The position numbers were made by a program, and so were the translations under genes. A DNA stretch of 64,000 nucleotides from Lentzea atacamensis (GTDB taxonomy: Bacteria > Actinomycetota > Actinomycetes > Mycobacteriales > Pseudonocardiaceae): positions 721,642 to 785,641 of the forward strand of contig NZ_QLTT01000004.1 in NCBI RefSeq assembly GCF_003269295.1, read 5' to 3'. Below are positions 8,727 through 17,942 of this stretch, one piece after another (positions within the stretch are counted from its first letter, which is position 1; the number at the start of each line of letters is the position of its first letter). The notes under the pieces are model-generated. The model was given only the letters and a program-made list of their open reading frames with translations. It did no database searches and was not told where the DNA came from.

Positions 8727-9178
8727 TAGCTGACGAACCGGTAGTGCAGCCCTGACCTGGACTCCTGCCACGCACCGACCGTCTTCGGCTCGCGGTCGAT
8801 CTTCGGCGCGTACGTGTCGCCCTCGAAGTTCTCGCGGATCTCGGTCACCTCGAGGCGGTCAGCGAACGGCAGCGTGGCCGCGTAGACCGCCGAGCCGCCC
8901 ATCACCCACAGGTCGCCGGTGACGTCCGCGAGCGCCTTCTCCAGGCTGCCGAACGTCTCGGCGCCCTCCTGCGGGGTGCGCGACAGCACCAGGTTGCGGC
9001 GGCCGGGCAGCGGGCGGAAGCGCGGCGGCAGCGACTCCCAGGTGCGGCGGCCCATCAGGACGGCCGAGCCCGCGGTGATCTCGCGGAAGTGCTTCATGTC
9101 CTCGGGGATGTGCCACGGGATGGCGTTGTCGCGGCCGATGACGCCGTTGGCCGCCTGGGCCCAGATCAGGCCGATCAC
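8723..9178 (-). CDS. folA: Dihydrofolate reductase
   Basis: 151 residues. Reduces dihydrofolate to tetrahydrofolate with NADPH, regenerating the cofactor consumed by thymidylate synthase next door. Motifs: [27 protein letters not shown] (N-terminal; active-site Asp27 in PEDMKHF), GRRTWESLP (43-51), and [14 protein letters not shown] (91-104). The start is the GTG at 9178, whose bases overlap the thyA stop as GTGA, so translation is coupled. The frame is open further upstream but that is antisense to thyA. Normal length. Confidence 0.96.
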   Translation of the reverse strand: MIGLIWAQAANGVIGRDNAIPWHIPEDMKHFREITAGSAVLMGRRTWESLPPRFRPLPGRRNLVLSRTPQEGAETFGSLEKALADVTGDLWVMGGSAVYAATLPFADRLEVTEIRENFEGDTYAPKIDREPKTVGAWQESRSGLHYRFVSY

Positions 9179-9972
9179 ACCGCCACCGGGGCCTTGATGC
9201 CGGGGTGCGGGTCGTAGCCGGAGATCGTGAAGTGCTCGTAGGTGTAGTCGAAGAGGCTGTCGGCCGGCGCGAGCGTCAGCGCCGGGAACGGCCGGGCCTC
9301 GCGGCTCAGCTGCAGCTCGACCTGCTCCACGTGGTTGTCGTAGATGTGGCAGTCGCCGCCGGTCCAGATGAAGTCGCCGACGCCGAGACCGGTCTGGGCG
9401 GCGATCATGTGCGTCAGCAGGGCGTACGACGCGATGTTGAACGGCACGCCGAGGAACAGGTCCGCGCTGCGCTGGTAGAGCTGGCACGACAGCTTGCCGT
9501 CGGCCACGTAGAACTGGAAGAACGCGTGGCACGGGGGCAGCGCCATCTGCGCGATCTCGCCGACGTTCCAGGCGGACACGATGATCCGCCGGGAGTCGGG
9601 GTTCTCCCGCAACGTGCGCAGCACCTCGGCGATCTGGTCGACGTGGCCGCCGTCCGGGGTCGGCCACGAGCGCCACTGCACGCCGTAGACCGGGCCGAGC
9701 TCACCGTCAGGGGAGGCCCACTCGTCCCAGATCGTCACGCCGTGGTCCTGGAGCCACTTCACGTTGCTGTCGCCGCGCAGGAACCACAGCAGCTCGTAGG
9801 CGATCGACTTGAAGTGCACCTTCTTGGTGGTGATCAGCGGGAAGCCCGCCGCGAGCGGGTAGCGCAGCTGATGGCCGAAGATCGACCGCGTGCCGGTGCC
9901 GGTGCGGTCTTCCTTGCGCACGCCCTCTTTCAGGACGTGCAGGAGGAGGTCTTCGTACTGCGTGTCGGCCAT
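9175..9972 (-). CDS. thyA: Thymidylate synthase
   Basis: 265 residues, the classical folate-dependent enzyme converting dUMP to dTMP with 5,10-methylene-THF. Catalytic Cys148 lies in [12 protein letters not shown]; other conserved pieces are [58 protein letters not shown] and [11 protein letters not shown]. It sits first in a two-gene operon with folA, overlapping by four bases. No sign of FAD-dependent ThyX here. Confidence 0.97.
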   Translation of the reverse strand: MADTQYEDLLLHVLKEGVRKEDRTGTGTRSIFGHQLRYPLAAGFPLITTKKVHFKSIAYELLWFLRGDSNVKWLQDHGVTIWDEWASPDGELGPVYGVQWRSWPTPDGGHVDQIAEVLRTLRENPDSRRIIVSAWNVGEIAQMALPPCHAFFQFYVADGKLSCQLYQRSADLFLGVPFNIASYALLTHMIAAQTGLGVGDFIWTGGDCHIYDNHVEQVELQLSREARPFPALTLAPADSLFDYTYEHFTISGYDPHPGIKAPVAV

Positions 9973-9987
9973 ACGGGTGAGCCTAAT

Positions 9988-11079
9988 CTAGAAGCGCGCG
10001 GTGTCCGGGCCGAGCCCGAACCGCACCATCGAGTACGTCTCCAGCAGTCGGCGGGACACGATCGTGTGCTGGTTCGCGACGTGGGCGTCACGCAGACATC
10101 GTTGCAGCGCCGACGACTCGAACACGGACGTGCCGCCGCCCAGCGCGAACGCCTTCTGGGTCACCTCGGTGGCCTCGGCGGACGCGAACGTGCAGGCGAG
10201 CCGCAACCGGCCCTTGACGGCGTCCGGCACCTCCGAACCGGCCACGGCCAGCTCCCAGGCCGCGCTCAGCTCATCGGCGAGGAACGCGCGGGCGGCCGAG
10301 AGCCTGGCCTCCATCAGAGCGACGTCGATCTGGACTCCGGTCTGGTCGGCGAGGCGTTTCGACGCGTGCTGCGGAGTCTTCTCGACGGCCAGCGCCACGA
10401 TCTCGTCGATCGCGCGCCGCGCGACGCCCAGGCTCACCGAGGCAACGCCGGCGGCGAGGAAGCAGAAGAACGGGAAGCGGGGGAGCGGGCCGTTGGTGCC
10501 GGGGGCTGTCACGCCCGGCAGCGCGGTCCGGCCGGCCGGGACGAAGGCGTCCGTGACGGAGAACTCGTGCGAACCGGTGGCGCGCAGGCCGGAGACGTAC
10601 CAGGTGTCGTGGATCGTCACGTCCGAACGCGGGTACACGGCGAGACGCGGGCCGTCTGGCGTGAGGCTTCCGCCGATGACCCACTGACTGTGCTGGACCG
10701 CACTGCCCCAGCCCCATCGGCCGGACACGCGGTAGCCGCCGTCCGCGGGCTCACCACGTCCGATCGGTGCGGCGGTGCCCGCGATCAGCGCGCGCGGATC
10801 GCCGAAGATCTCGTCCGCGGCGGCCACCGGCAGGAACCAGGCGAGTGACGACGAGATGGTGGTCGTCATCACGGTCCAGCCCGTCGAGGCGTCCGAGCAC
10901 GACAGGTTCTGGATCTCCCGGCTCCACTCGGGCAGGCCGAGTTCGAGGCCTCCGTGGCGCTCCGGCAGGAGCATCCGGTGCAGACCGTGGTCGACCAGTG
11001 CGGTCACCACCGGCTCGGTGAGGGCGCGCTGCTGCTCGGCCAGCGGTGCTTCGGAGCGGATCAGGGCGTGGAGATCCAT
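9988..11079 (-). CDS. Acyl-CoA-dehydrogenase-fold flavoprotein (group D monooxygenase/HsaA-like)
   Basis: 363 residues with the three-domain acyl-CoA dehydrogenase layout but with features of flavin-dependent hydroxylases: LLPERHGGLELGLPEW, SCSDASTGW, the mid-beta region GGYRVSGRWGWGSAVQHSQWVIGG, and the C-terminal helix set ending in FALGGGTSVFESSALQRCLRDAHVANQH. The Glu base of acyl-CoA dehydrogenases is not obvious. Probably a two-component aromatic or secondary-metabolite monooxygenase oxygenase subunit or a related dehydrogenase; the substrate is unknown. It lies 22 bp downstream of marR on the same strand. Confidence 0.8.
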   Translation of the reverse strand: MDLHALIRSEAPLAEQQRALTEPVVTALVDHGLHRMLLPERHGGLELGLPEWSREIQNLSCSDASTGWTVMTTTISSSLAWFLPVAAADEIFGDPRALIAGTAAPIGRGEPADGGYRVSGRWGWGSAVQHSQWVIGGSLTPDGPRLAVYPRSDVTIHDTWYVSGLRATGSHEFSVTDAFVPAGRTALPGVTAPGTNGPLPRFPFFCFLAAGVASVSLGVARRAIDEIVALAVEKTPQHASKRLADQTGVQIDVALMEARLSAARAFLADELSAAWELAVAGSEVPDAVKGRLRLACTFASAEATEVTQKAFALGGGTSVFESSALQRCLRDAHVANQHTIVSRRLLETYSMVRFGLGPDTARF

Positions 11080-11101
11080 GCGGGCGATCCTGCCGGGCGG
11101 G

Positions 11102-11539
11102 CTACAGCTTGGCGAGCGCCTCGACGAGCGGCTTGAGCTCCGGGATGCCCTCGGCCTCCTCCAGCGACGCCGCCAGGGCCTGGTCGTGAGTGGGACGGGC
11201 GAGGGCGAGCAGTTCGTGGCCCTTCTCGGTGACCTCGGTGTAGATGCCGCGGCGATCCGTCGGGCAGAGGTAGCGGGCGAGCAGGCCGCGGTCTTCCAGG
11301 CGCGTGACCAGGCGCGTCGTGGCCGACTGGCTGAGCACCACGGCGTTGGAAAGCTGGTTCATCCGGAGGTGGAAGCCGTCCTGGCGGTTGAGGACGTCGA
11401 GAACGGTGTACTCGCTGACGGAGAGTTCGTGCGCCTTCTGCAGGGCTCTCTCGAGGCGGTCCTCGATGCGCGCGTGCAACGCCGCGAGCGTGCGCCAGCC
11501 CTGAGCGCGCGCCTGGACGGCGTCGTCGTCCAGTGACAT
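11102..11539 (-). CDS. MarR-family transcriptional regulator
   Basis: 145 residues with the MarR winged helix: LSVSEYTVLDVLN (helices 1-2), MNQLSNAVVLSQSATTRLVTRLEDRGLLAR (recognition helix and wing start) and RRGIYTEVTEKG (wing). Probably represses its own transcription and that of the divergent SDR-AKR pair and/or the downstream flavoprotein, releasing on binding a small phenolic or electrophilic ligand; this is inference from position. The 83-bp gap to the SDR gene contains an AATAG...CTATT inverted element. Confidence 0.92.
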   Translation of the reverse strand: MSLDDDAVQARAQGWRTLAALHARIEDRLERALQKAHELSVSEYTVLDVLNRQDGFHLRMNQLSNAVVLSQSATTRLVTRLEDRGLLARYLCPTDRRGIYTEVTEKGHELLALARPTHDQALAASLEEAEGIPELKPLVEALAKL

Positions 11540-11555
11540 AGGTCAACCCTTCTCG

Positions 11556-11578
11556 AATAGACAGCGTCTGCAACTATT
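11556..11578. promoter_or_regulatory. Possible MarR operator
   Basis: The AT-richer centre of the marR/SDR divergent gap holds AATAG (11556-11560) and CTATT (11574-11578), a 5-bp inverted pair with 13-bp spacing inside a locally A/T-rich patch. Position fits a MarR site; the symmetry is short, so this is tentative. Confidence 0.3.
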
Positions 11579-11622
11579 GCGTACGCTCGTTATCGTCCTC
11601 AACAAGTCTACCGGGGAGAGAC

Positions 11623-12387
11623 ATGGATCTGTCTGGACGCACGGCGCTTGTGACGGGCTCCACCTCCGGCATCGGCTTCGCGACGGCGGAGGCGCTGCTC
11701 AAGGCGGGTGCGAAGGTCTTCGTCACCGGCCGCGGCGAGGAGCGGGTGGCGGAAGCCGTCGGCAAGCTCAGCGGCCACGGTGACGTGCGCGGCGTCGCGG
11801 CGGACATCGCGACCGCCGAGGGCGCCGCGGACCTGATCGAGCAGGTGCCGGACGTCGACGTGCTCGTCAACAACATGGGCATCTACGGCGCGCAGCCGGT
11901 GTTCGAGATCGACGACGCCGAATGGCAGCGGTTCTTCGACACCAACGTCATGTCCGGCGTGCGGCTCTCGCGGCATTACACGCCGCGCATGGTCGAGCGC
12001 GGCTGGGGCCGGGTGATCTTCGTGAGCAGCGAGTCGTCCGTCTTCACGCCCACCGAGATGGTCCATTACGGCATGACGAAGACCGCACAGCTCGCGATCT
12101 CGCGAGGCATGGCGCAGGCCGTGAAGGGCACCGGCGTCACGGTGAACTCGGTGCTGCCCGGCCCGACTCTCACGCCGGGCGTCGAGGAGTTCATCCGCGA
12201 CCGCGTCGGCGACGGCGGCGAGGCGGAGTTCGTCCGCACCGAACGCCCGACGTTGTTGCTGGGCCGCCTGATCCGCCCGCACGAGGTCGCGAACCTCATC
12301 ACCTACGTCGCGTCGGACCTGTCGTCCGCGACGACCGGAGCCGCGTTGCGCGTCGACGGCGGCACCGCACCGACGCTGATCCCGTAA
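11623..12387 (+). CDS. Short-chain dehydrogenase/reductase
   Basis: 254-residue classical SDR. Cofactor loop TGSTSGIGFATAEALL (11-26), NNMG (near 85), catalytic Ser in FVSSESS, and YGMTK (Tyr/Lys pair). C-terminus LSSATTGAALRVDGGTAPTL is the usual family ending. The substrate is unknown. Divergent from marR and followed 22 bp later by an aldo/keto reductase, suggesting a MarR-controlled carbonyl-detoxification unit. The frame after NAAG-like NNMG is intact. Confidence 0.93.
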   Translation: MDLSGRTALVTGSTSGIGFATAEALLKAGAKVFVTGRGEERVAEAVGKLSGHGDVRGVAADIATAEGAADLIEQVPDVDVLVNNMGIYGAQPVFEIDDAEWQRFFDTNVMSGVRLSRHYTPRMVERGWGRVIFVSSESSVFTPTEMVHYGMTKTAQLAISRGMAQAVKGTGVTVNSVLPGPTLTPGVEEFIRDRVGDGGEAEFVRTERPTLLLGRLIRPHEVANLITYVASDLSSATTGAALRVDGGTAPTLIP

Positions 12388-12409
12388 GCCAGAGTAAGGA
12401 AGATCGCTT

Positions 12410-13234
12410 GTGAACATCGTGAAGCTCAACAACGGCGTCGAGATGCCCCAGCTCGGTTTCGGTGTCTGGCAGGTGCCGGACGCCGAGGCCACGACCGCCG
12501 TCGCGGAGGCGCTGAAGGCCGGCTACCGCAGCATCGACACCGCCGCCGCCTACGGCAACGAGGGCGGCACCGGTGAGGCCATCGCGCGGTCCGGTGTGGA
12601 CCGTGACGAGGTCTTCGTCACCACCAAGCTGTGGAACTCCGATCACGGGCACGACGCCACGCTGCGCGCGTTCGACGAGTCGGTGAAGAAGCTCGGGCTC
12701 GACGTGCTCGACCTCTACCTGATCCACTGGCCGATGCCCGCCCGTGACCTGTACGTGGAGACCTGGAAGGCGTTCGTGCAGCTGCAGAAGGAGGGCCGGG
12801 TCCGCGCGATCGGCGTCTCGAACTTCCAGCCAGCGCACCTGCGCCGCCTGATCGACGAGACCGGTGTGGTGCCCGCGGTCAACCAGATCGAGCTGCACCC
12901 GTACCTGCAGCAGGCCGAACTGCGCGAGTTCCACGCGAAGCACGGCATCCGGACCGAGGCCTGGTCGCCGCTCGGCCAGGGCGGTGAGCTGCTCGCCGAC
13001 CCGGTCGTCACCGAGATCGCGGCACGCCACAGCCGTTCAGCGGCGCAGGTCGTGCTGCGCTGGCACCTGCAGCTCGGCAACGTCGTGATCCCGAAGTCCG
13101 TGACGCCGTCCCGCATCCGGGAGAACATCGCGGTGTTCGACTTCGAGCTGTCGGACGAGGAGATGGCCGCACTGTCCACTCTCGACCGCGGCGGCCGCAT
13201 GGGGCCGAACCCGGACGAGTTCAACGAAGCCTGA
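12410..13234 (+). CDS. Aldo/keto reductase (2,5-diketo-gluconate reductase type)
   Basis: 274 residues of the AKR5-like group. Catalytic tetrad Asp43, Tyr48 (SIDTAAAYGNE), Lys73 (TTKLWNSDHG) and His106 (DLYLIHWPMP); the NADPH-binding end is VIPKSVTPSRIRENIAVFDFELSDEEM. Reduces small aldehydes or ketones in the cytosol. GTG start with AAGGA upstream, 22 bp after the SDR. Transcription ends at the perfect hairpin 13244-13279. Confidence 0.95.
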   Translation: MNIVKLNNGVEMPQLGFGVWQVPDAEATTAVAEALKAGYRSIDTAAAYGNEGGTGEAIARSGVDRDEVFVTTKLWNSDHGHDATLRAFDESVKKLGLDVLDLYLIHWPMPARDLYVETWKAFVQLQKEGRVRAIGVSNFQPAHLRRLIDETGVVPAVNQIELHPYLQQAELREFHAKHGIRTEAWSPLGQGGELLADPVVTEIAARHSRSAAQVVLRWHLQLGNVVIPKSVTPSRIRENIAVFDFELSDEEMAALSTLDRGGRMGPNPDEFNEA

Positions 13235-13243
13235 CGGAAGTAC

Positions 13244-13279
13244 GAAGCCCCGGACCGCATGCTCGCGGTCCGGGGCTTC
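13244..13279. terminator. Perfect 15-bp stem-loop, bidirectional terminator
   Basis: Arms GAAGCCCCGGACCGC (13244-13258) and its exact complement (13265-13279) with a 6-nt loop, between the convergent aldo/keto reductase and ABC permease genes. No T-tract, as is common in actinomycetes. Confidence 0.88.
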
Positions 13280-13305
13280 GCCGGCAACGGGCCTGCCTCC
13301 TGCTC

Positions 13306-14634
13306 CTAGGCCCGCATGACTGTGGCGATCGGGATGCGCGCCGCCCGGATCGCCGGGATGAGACCCCCCAGCACACCCGCGACGAGACCCGCGATCACCC
13401 CCGCGACGCCCGCCTCCCACGGGAAGGCGGTGCCCTGCAACGACGGGAAGCGGCTGCCGAACATCATCAGCGCGATCTGCAGACCCGCCACACCCGCGCC
13501 GATCGCCAGCGCCGCGGTCAGCAGACCGGTCAGCAACGTCTCGGCGAGCACGATGCCCGCGAGCAGCATGCGGGACATGCCCACCGCGCGGCGCAGCGCG
13601 AACTCCTCGACGCGTTCGCCGACCGTGGCGAGACCGACGTTGAGGATGCCCGCGACGCCGATCAGCAGCACCAGGAACGCCATGCCGAGGAAGATCAGCC
13701 GCATGATCTTCAGCTGGGACTCCATGCGCTCCTTGGAGTTCACCGCGCGGAAGTGGAGCTGGCTCTGGTCGACGCCGGCCCCGACGAGCTTGGCCTTCAG
13801 CAGCTGCTGAAGGTCGTCGGAACCGGGCTGCAGGTACACCTCGAGGCCGGTGCCGCCGCCGCCGTACCGGTTGGCGTTGTTGGTTTCCGTCGCGGTCGGC
13901 ATCCACGTGCGCAGCTCGTCGAGGCGCAGGTAGACGCGTGGCTGCATGTTGCCGTCCTGCACCACGCCGACGATCTGCGGTGTCACGTGGTGGGTGGCGC
14001 CCTCGATCATCATCTCGCCGGGGACGCGGTACTGCTGCAGACCCTTGGCGGCTTCCTCGTTCAGCACGATCCGGGGTGCGAGGGACGGCGCCGAGGTGAA
14101 GTCGAGCCAGCTGCCGGAGACGGGGCGGAACGGCTTGAACGGGCGGATGTCGCCGGTCAGCGCGACCATGCTGACCTCGATCGCCTGGCCGTCCGGCTTC
14201 TTCTCCTGCGGCTTCTGCTCGTGGCACACGCCGCCGACGTCGCAGATCATCGACGGACCGCCGTAGCTGCCGCCCTGGTTCGCGTACTCGAACGGCATGC
14301 CGCCCTCGTTGATCGGCCGCACACCCGGCTCACCGATGACCGCCTTCGAACTGATCATCGCCACCGCGTCGGTGCGGCCCTTGAACGTCGCCTCCACGAT
14401 CCCCGGCGCACCCTTCTCACCGGGGATGTAACCCGTGACCGTGCCGTCCTTGCCCTCCTGGAGCTCGACGTCGGTGAGCATCGCGCGTTCGGCGATCTCG
14501 GAACCCGCCTGCACGGCCACGATCGCGAGGACGCCGAGGAACAGCGACACCATCGACAGGAACGTGCGCAGCTTGCGGGCGCGGATGCCCTGTCCGCCGA
14601 TGACCAGGGCGGACCGCAGCTTGCCGGAGAACAT
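13306..14634 (-). CDS. MacB/FtsX-type ABC transporter permease
   Basis: 442 residues: N-terminal TM (LRTFLSMVSLFLGVLAIVAV), a large extracytoplasmic MacB-PCD-like domain (about 45-285), then three TM helices of the FtsX domain (IFLGMAFLVLLIGVAGILNVGLATV, LLTAALAIGAGVAGLQ, AFPWEAGVAGVIAGLVAGVLGGLIPA) ending in ARIPIATVMRA. Together with the ATPase and adaptor it would form a MacAB-like tripartite-type pump or mechanotransmission complex. ATG overlaps the ATPase stop (ATGA). Confidence 0.92.
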   Translation of the reverse strand: MFSGKLRSALVIGGQGIRARKLRTFLSMVSLFLGVLAIVAVQAGSEIAERAMLTDVELQEGKDGTVTGYIPGEKGAPGIVEATFKGRTDAVAMISSKAVIGEPGVRPINEGGMPFEYANQGGSYGGPSMICDVGGVCHEQKPQEKKPDGQAIEVSMVALTGDIRPFKPFRPVSGSWLDFTSAPSLAPRIVLNEEAAKGLQQYRVPGEMMIEGATHHVTPQIVGVVQDGNMQPRVYLRLDELRTWMPTATETNNANRYGGGGTGLEVYLQPGSDDLQQLLKAKLVGAGVDQSQLHFRAVNSKERMESQLKIMRLIFLGMAFLVLLIGVAGILNVGLATVGERVEEFALRRAVGMSRMLLAGIVLAETLLTGLLTAALAIGAGVAGLQIALMMFGSRFPSLQGTAFPWEAGVAGVIAGLVAGVLGGLIPAIRAARIPIATVMRA

Positions 14635-15335
14635 CAGTTGAACCGCCCGTCGCGCAGCTCCAGCACGCGGCCCATCTTGCGCGCGTGGTCGTGGTCGTGC
14701 GTGACCAGCACGAGGCCGCAGCCCTGCCTGGTCGTGTTGAGCAGCACCTCGACGACGAGGTTGCCGGTCTCGGTGTCGAGCGCGCCTGTCGGCTCGTCGG
14801 CGAGGATCACGCGCGGCTGCCGCACGAGCGCGCGGGCGATCGCCACGCGCTGCTGCTCACCACCGGAGAGCCTGGAGGGCTTGGACTTCGCGAGGTGCGC
14901 GATGCCGACCTGCTCCAACGCCTCCATGACCTGCTGCTTGCGCTTGCGGCGCGACGACCAGCCTTGGCCGTTCACCAGCGCCATCGCCACGTTCTGCGCC
15001 GCGGTGAGGTGCTTGAGCAGGAAGAACCGCTGGAACACGAACCCGAACTCCGCGCTGCGCAACGCCGCGGCCTTGCGCTCGGGCAGCTTCGTGATGTCGT
15101 TGCCGTGCAGGAGGTACTGACCTTCGTCGGCGCGGTCGAAGAGACCGATGAGGCTCAGCAGCGTCGACTTGCCGGAGCCGGAACGGCCGAGGATCGCCAC
15201 GCTCTGTCCTGGATGGACGGTGAGGTCCACACCGGACAGGATCGTGCGGGGTTCCTCTTGGCCCTTCAGCACTTTCGTGATGCCGTTGAGCTGCAGCAGC
15301 GGTGCCTGAACCTGGATCACGGGCGCCGTCATCAC
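14634..15335 (-). CDS. ABC transporter ATP-binding protein (MacB/LolD type)
   Basis: 233 residues. Walker A GRSGSGKS (50-57), Q-loop FVFQRFFLL, signature LSGGEQQRVAIARAL (156-170), Walker B VILADEPTGALD. Energises the adjacent FtsX-type permease. The start is either GTG 15335 or the adjacent ATG 15332; both overlap the adaptor stop. The sequence belongs to the LolD/MacB exporter subclass rather than importers. Confidence 0.95.
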   Translation of the reverse strand: MMTAPVIQVQAPLLQLNGITKVLKGQEEPRTILSGVDLTVHPGQSVAILGRSGSGKSTLLSLIGLFDRADEGQYLLHGNDITKLPERKAAALRSAEFGFVFQRFFLLKHLTAAQNVAMALVNGQGWSSRRKRKQQVMEALEQVGIAHLAKSKPSRLSGGEQQRVAIARALVRQPRVILADEPTGALDTETGNLVVEVLLNTTRQGCGLVLVTHDHDHARKMGRVLELRDGRFN

Positions 15336-16327
15336 GGTCCCGTCGGCTTCTGCTGGTCGCCGCCCTGCTGCTGGCCCTCCGGCAGGTTCGGGCCGGGCAC
15401 GGCGAGCTCCTCGTCACCGGTGAGGCCGGACTTGACCTCGATGACCTTGCCGTCGGTGAGGCCGAGCGTGACGTCGGTGGTGCGGCGCGAGCCGTCGGGC
15501 TGGATCACGTCGACCTTGCCCTTGCCCTGCTGACCCGCCACTGCCTCGACCGGAACGACCAGCGCCTGCGCCGACTTGCCGGTGGTGACCTCGATCGACG
15601 CGCTGGCGCCGTTGATCATCTGCACGTCCGCCGGTCCGGTGCACACGATGCGCAGGCCCGTGGAGGAGCTCGGCTGCTGCGGCTGTTCCGGCTGCTTGGG
15701 CTGTTCGGGCTGCTTGGGCTGGTCCGTCGGCGGGTTCTTGGTGTCCGGGGTCGGCGTGGGCTTCTCCGGGATGGTGCCCTGCGGCAGCGCGGCGATGGTG
15801 CCGAGCACGGTGCACGGGAACGGGCCGGGCCCGTTCTTGATCTGCACGGTGACGTCGGTCAGCGCGCCGCTGATCTTGTACGCCTGGGCGCCGTCGATGT
15901 CGCCCACGATCGCGTAGCCGACGTGCTTGGCCGACGCGATCGGCATGCCCGCCGTCACCGTCGCCTTGTCGTCGACGAGCCTGCCGCCGAACGTGGCACC
16001 GGCCGGGATCTCGACGTAGTTCGGTGCCCCGTCCTTCCACACCGTCGCGACCCTGGTGGGCTTGGTCGGAGTGCCGTTGGGCGCCTGCAGGTCGAAGTAC
16101 CGCACCTGACCGGCGACCGGCGCGACGAGCCCGAACGTCGGGTTCATCTCGACCTTGCCGGAGATGCTGAGCTTGGTGGTGAGGTCCTGCCTGGTCGGCT
16201 TGACCTTGGTCATCGTCGTGCCGCGCGGCGCCAGCTCCGGGTTGGTCTTCTCCGGACCTGACGGACTGCACGCCGCCACGGCGACCGTGACCAGCGCGCA
16301 CAGCGGCGCGAGAACGATTTTGCGCAC
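15332..16327 (-). CDS. Lipoprotein efflux adaptor (HlyD/MacA-like, peptidoglycan-associated)
   Basis: 331 residues from GTG 16327, chosen because GGGGGA sits about 7 bp upstream and a lipoprotein signal follows (RKIVLAPLCALVTVAVAAC, lipobox VAAC, Cys20). The body has beta-barrel/lipoyl-like strands (LSISGKVEMNPTFGLVAPVAGQV; GKVDVIQPDGSRRTTDVTLGLTDGKVIEVKSGL) typical of periplasmic adaptors, with a low-complexity insert of PKQPEQ units that may span the wall. It is the first gene of the adaptor-ATPase-permease operon, each junction overlapping. The exported substrate is unknown. Confidence 0.85.
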   Translation of the reverse strand: MRKIVLAPLCALVTVAVAACSPSGPEKTNPELAPRGTTMTKVKPTRQDLTTKLSISGKVEMNPTFGLVAPVAGQVRYFDLQAPNGTPTKPTRVATVWKDGAPNYVEIPAGATFGGRLVDDKATVTAGMPIASAKHVGYAIVGDIDGAQAYKISGALTDVTVQIKNGPGPFPCTVLGTIAALPQGTIPEKPTPTPDTKNPPTDQPKQPEQPKQPEQPQQPSSSTGLRIVCTGPADVQMINGASASIEVTTGKSAQALVVPVEAVAGQQGKGKVDVIQPDGSRRTTDVTLGLTDGKVIEVKSGLTGDEELAVPGPNLPEGQQQGGDQQKPTGP

Positions 16328-16466
16328 GAATGTCCCCCATGTCGTTTCGACCAACCTACCGATAAGGACACCCGAAGAGACGGGGAGGTTGCATCGGACT
16401 TTCGGCCGATGTCGCATCGACCTGGTGGCCACGGGTATCCGGGTGTTGACCGGAAGGAGAGGACCT

Positions 16467-17261
16467 GTGAATGCGCTTGCCGTGGTGACCGGTGCGTCGA
16501 GTGGAATAGGTTACGAGCTCGCGAAAGTTTTCGCGGACAACGGCTTCGACGTGGTGGTCGTGGCTGAGGACGGAAGGATCGACGAGGCGGCCGCGCAACT
16601 GAGGCTGCGCAGTGGCGGTGTGCACGTCGAACCGGTGATCGCCGACCTGCGGTCCTTCGAGGGCGTGGAGTCGCTCGTCGCGCGTGTTCGCGTGATGGGA
16701 CGCCCGGTCGACGTGCTCGCGGTGAACGCGGGCGTCGGCGTCGGCGGTGACTTCCTGCGCGACACCTCGCTCGGCGACAACCTGGAGATCGTGGACCTGA
16801 ACGTGCGCTCGGCCGTGCACCTGGCCCATCGGCTGATCGGCGACATGGTGGACCGCAAGGAGGGCAAGGTGCTCTTCACGTCCTCGGTGGCCGCGACCGC
16901 GCCCGGCCCGTTCCACTCGGTCTACGCGGCCTCGAAGGCGTTTCTGGCGTCGTTCGCGCAGGGGCTGAGGGAAGAGCTGCGTGATACCGGGGTCTCCGTG
17001 ACGACGCTCATGCCGGGACCGACCGACACCGAGTTCTTCGACCGTGCGGGCATGCAGGACACCAAGGTCGCCACGGGGGACAAGGACGACCCCGCGCAGG
17101 TCGCCCAGCAGGGCTTCGACGCGCTGATGAAGGGTGACGACCACGTGGTCGCGGGCTCGTTGATGAACAAGGTCCAGGCGATCGCCGGGAGGGTCGCACC
17201 GGACCCGGTGAAGGCGAAGATGATGCGCACGATGACAGAGCCTGGTTCGGCCGGCTCCTGA
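16467..17261 (+). CDS. Short-chain dehydrogenase/reductase
   Basis: 264 residues from GTG 16467 (VNALAVVTGASSGIGYEL) with AAGGAGAGG just upstream; the frame is open to 16155 but the extra part is antisense to the adaptor gene. Cofactor loop TGASSGIG, NAGVGVGG, FTSSVAATAPG and YAASKAF (Tyr-Lys). C-terminal half resembles DltE/YqjQ-like SDRs (LMPGPTDTEFFDRAGM). Substrate unknown. It precedes the DUF2795-DUF1360 pair by 16 bp. Confidence 0.92.
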   Translation: MNALAVVTGASSGIGYELAKVFADNGFDVVVVAEDGRIDEAAAQLRLRSGGVHVEPVIADLRSFEGVESLVARVRVMGRPVDVLAVNAGVGVGGDFLRDTSLGDNLEIVDLNVRSAVHLAHRLIGDMVDRKEGKVLFTSSVAATAPGPFHSVYAASKAFLASFAQGLREELRDTGVSVTTLMPGPTDTEFFDRAGMQDTKVATGDKDDPAQVAQQGFDALMKGDDHVVAGSLMNKVQAIAGRVAPDPVKAKMMRTMTEPGSAGS

Positions 17262-17277
17262 TGGGTACTCGCGCGCC

Positions 17278-17469
17278 ATGAGCCAATCGAATCCCATTCA
17301 GATCCAGAAGTACCTCTCCGGTGTGGACTACCCGGTGAGCAAGCGGCAGCTGCTGGAGAAGGCCCGCGACAACGGGGCCGGCCAGGACGTCCTGACCGCG
17401 CTCGAGAAGCTGCCGGAACGCGAGTACAACGGCCCGAACGGCGTCAGCGCGGAGGTTTCCGGAGCGTGA
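17278..17469 (+). CDS. DUF2795 small protein
   Basis: 63 residues, IQIQKYLSGVDYPVSKRQLL...ALEKLPEREYNGPN, the standard DUF2795 pattern found across Actinobacteria, usually as a single small helical domain of unknown role. The stop overlaps the next GTG start (GTGA 17466-17469), so it is coupled with the DUF1360 gene. Confidence 0.9.
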   Translation: MSQSNPIQIQKYLSGVDYPVSKRQLLEKARDNGAGQDVLTALEKLPEREYNGPNGVSAEVSGA

Positions 17470-17942
17470 GGCGGATCTGGCAGGCGTACGGCGAGGGCAG
17501 GCCGCTGCCCGGCTACCTCCTCGCCATCGGCACATACGCGGCTCTGGCCGGCGTCGTATCGGCGGTCGGGCGCCTCACGGGCGTCCGGCTGCCCGAACGG
17601 TTCTCGCTGGGCGACACGGCGCTCGTCGGTGTCGCGACGCACAAGGCGAGCCGGTTGCTCACCAAAGAGGCGGTGACGAGCCCGCTGCGGGCTCCGTTCA
17701 CCCGTTATGAGGAACCGGCGGGGCACGCGGAGCTCAAGGAGTCGCCCCGGTCGGACGATCCGGCGCGGCACGCGATCGGTGAGCTGCTCACGTGCCCGTT
17801 CTGCGCCGGCGTGTGGATCGCGAGCGGGCTCACCGCGGGTCTCGTGTTCGCGCCACGGGTCACGCGGCTGGTGGCGACGGCGCTCACGGCCGTCGCGGCG
17901 TCCGACGCGCTGAACCTCGTGTACGACAAGCTGAAGTCATGA
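17466..17942 (+). CDS. DUF1360 membrane protein
   Basis: 158 residues with three hydrophobic segments: YLLAIGTYAALAGVVSAVG, GVWIASGLTAGLVFAPRV and a C-terminal VATALTAVAASDALNLVYD. Motifs ATHKASRLLTKEAVTSPLRAPF and ELLTCPFCAGVW are the DUF1360 signature. Function unknown. GTG start inside the DUF2795 stop. The end overlaps the convergent catalase-fold gene in a TCATGA palindrome (6 bp). Confidence 0.9.
   Translation: MRRIWQAYGEGRPLPGYLLAIGTYAALAGVVSAVGRLTGVRLPERFSLGDTALVGVATHKASRLLTKEAVTSPLRAPFTRYEEPAGHAELKESPRSDDPARHAIGELLTCPFCAGVWIASGLTAGLVFAPRVTRLVATALTAVAASDALNLVYDKLKS

Noticed and set aside
16392..16411. CATCGG/CCGATG inverted pair in the adaptor/SDR divergent gap
   Set aside because: Only 6 bp; such pairs are expected by chance at this base composition.
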